A DNA stretch of 64,000 nucleotides from Nostoc sp. C052 (GTDB lineage: Bacteria; Cyanobacteriota; Cyanobacteriia; Cyanobacteriales; Nostocaceae). The stretch is from the NCBI RefSeq assembly GCF_013393905.1, contig NZ_CP040272.1, positions 3,224,001-3,288,000 of the forward strand, written 5' to 3'. The notes under the pieces are model-generated. The model was not told the DNA's origin and made no database searches. It saw only the letters and a program-made list of their open reading frames with translations. Each line of letters opens with the position of its first letter. Positions within the stretch are counted from its first letter, which is position 1. Shown in pieces: positions 63,559 through 64,000 of this stretch. The translations under genes and the position numbers were made by a program.

Positions 63559-64000
63559 ATGATGGAATTTTTAAGTAATTTTTTCTCTACTAGCCAGTTT
63601 ATTCCCCACGGTCATTGCTATCTCTGGAAACCAGAATTAGTATGGCTACATCTGGTTTCGGATGTGTTAACTGGACTTGCCTATTATTCAATTCCAGTAA
63701 TGTTGGTTTATTTTGTCCGTAAACGGCAAGATATACCTTTTGGGTGGATATTCTTAATGTTTGGTATATTCATCGTTGCTTGTGGCACAACTCATTTAAT
63801 GGATATATGGACGCTTTGGTATCCGACTTATTGGCTATCAGGGTTATTCAAAGCTATCACCGCTTTTGTCTCCGTCTTGACGGCTATAGAACTTGTGCCA
63901 TTAATGCCCCAAGTACTAGCTTTACCGAGTCCTGCTCAACTAGAGGCTGCAAATTGCCAACTAGCAAAAGAAATTGCTGAACGCATACGCACTGAAGAGG
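63559..64000 (+). CDS. Ethylene-receptor-type (ETR1-like) sensor, N-terminal part
   Basis: The first 147 residues of a gene cut by the window edge. Three membrane helices match the ethylene-binding domain of plant ETR1 and cyanobacterial receptors. Residues needed for copper and ethylene binding are all present: D35 and Y42 and P46 in helix 1 (SDVLTGLAYYSIP), C75 and H79 in helix 2 (FIVACGTTHLMDIW). After helix 3 a coiled linker begins (LEAANCQLAKEIAERIRTEE). The output domain (GAF, histidine kinase or GGDEF) lies outside. Two ATGs (63559, 63562) are possible starts. Confidence 0.9.
   Translation, partial: MMEFLSNFFSTSQFIPHGHCYLWKPELVWLHLVSDVLTGLAYYSIPVMLVYFVRKRQDIPFGWIFLMFGIFIVACGTTHLMDIWTLWYPTYWLSGLFKAITAFVSVLTAIELVPLMPQVLALPSPAQLEAANCQLAKEIAERIRTEE

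Overview
The window reads as chromosome of a filamentous, probably heterocyst-forming cyanobacterium (Nostoc/Anabaena type). Evidence from the sequence: PetM, Ycf39, an NblR-like regulator, SUI1, DUF2949 and DUF5340-type proteins, a cyanobacterial UrtABCDE urea transporter, very frequent HIP1 octamers (GCGATCGC), and the short tandem and palindromic repeats typical of these genomes between genes. I see no rRNA, tRNA, CRISPR array or prophage. The genus is inference; no database was searched.

Layout. 0.2-5.4 kb: a deoxyhypusine-synthase-family protein, a PAS/PAS/GAF/PAS sensor with a class III cyclase domain that has lost its transition-state residues, and an exported repeat protein. 5.8-8.1 kb: two dead insertion sequences (IS4-like and IS630-like) side by side. 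8.2-15.5 kb: single metabolic genes (HAD phosphatase, TSUP exporter, HpxZ-like NTF2 protein, methyltransferase, Nudix, two coupled GNATs, a 2-oxoglutarate oxygenase, a DAO-type oxidase, a SnoaL protein). 15.9-21.7 kb: the urtABCDE operon behind a plausible NtcA promoter; a decayed DNA methyltransferase gene sits between urtD and urtE. 21.7-25.4 kb: membrane and exported proteins, one with a 135-bp inverted-repeat element inserted in frame. 25.4-26.9 kb is nearly gene-free and repeat-rich.

26.9-35.5 kb: a PLP aminotransferase, DUF2949, DUF192, an NblR-like regulator, NAD kinase, ycf39, petM, pdxA and a second OmpR-type regulator. 36.3-39.5 kb: an HTH-NACHT STAND ATPase (candidate immune protein) and a rhodanese-fold protein with no catalytic Cys and an 11-residue repeat tail. 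40-50 kb: RNase D, two CAP-domain proteins, trpB with a methyltransferase, SUI1, a YqaE peptide, beta-carbonic anhydrase, trpC and lpdA. 50-64 kb: a SWIM protein, an orphan TpsB transporter, an FHA-PAS-GAF-GGDEF-EAL protein, an SGNH hydrolase, a small membrane peptide, a large fusion of a PlsY-like membrane domain to a PEP-synthase/rifampin-phosphotransferase-like dikinase coupled to a cupin gene, and at the right edge the start of an ethylene-receptor-type sensor.

The clearest cooperating units are urtABCDE (high-affinity urea uptake), the dikinase fusion with its cupin partner, and trpB with its methyltransferase. The most interesting items are the HTH-NACHT protein, the PlsY-dikinase fusion, the pseudo-cyclase, the pseudo-rhodanese, the methylase relic inside urt, and two cases in which short non-autonomous elements share their ends with decayed insertion sequences in the same window.
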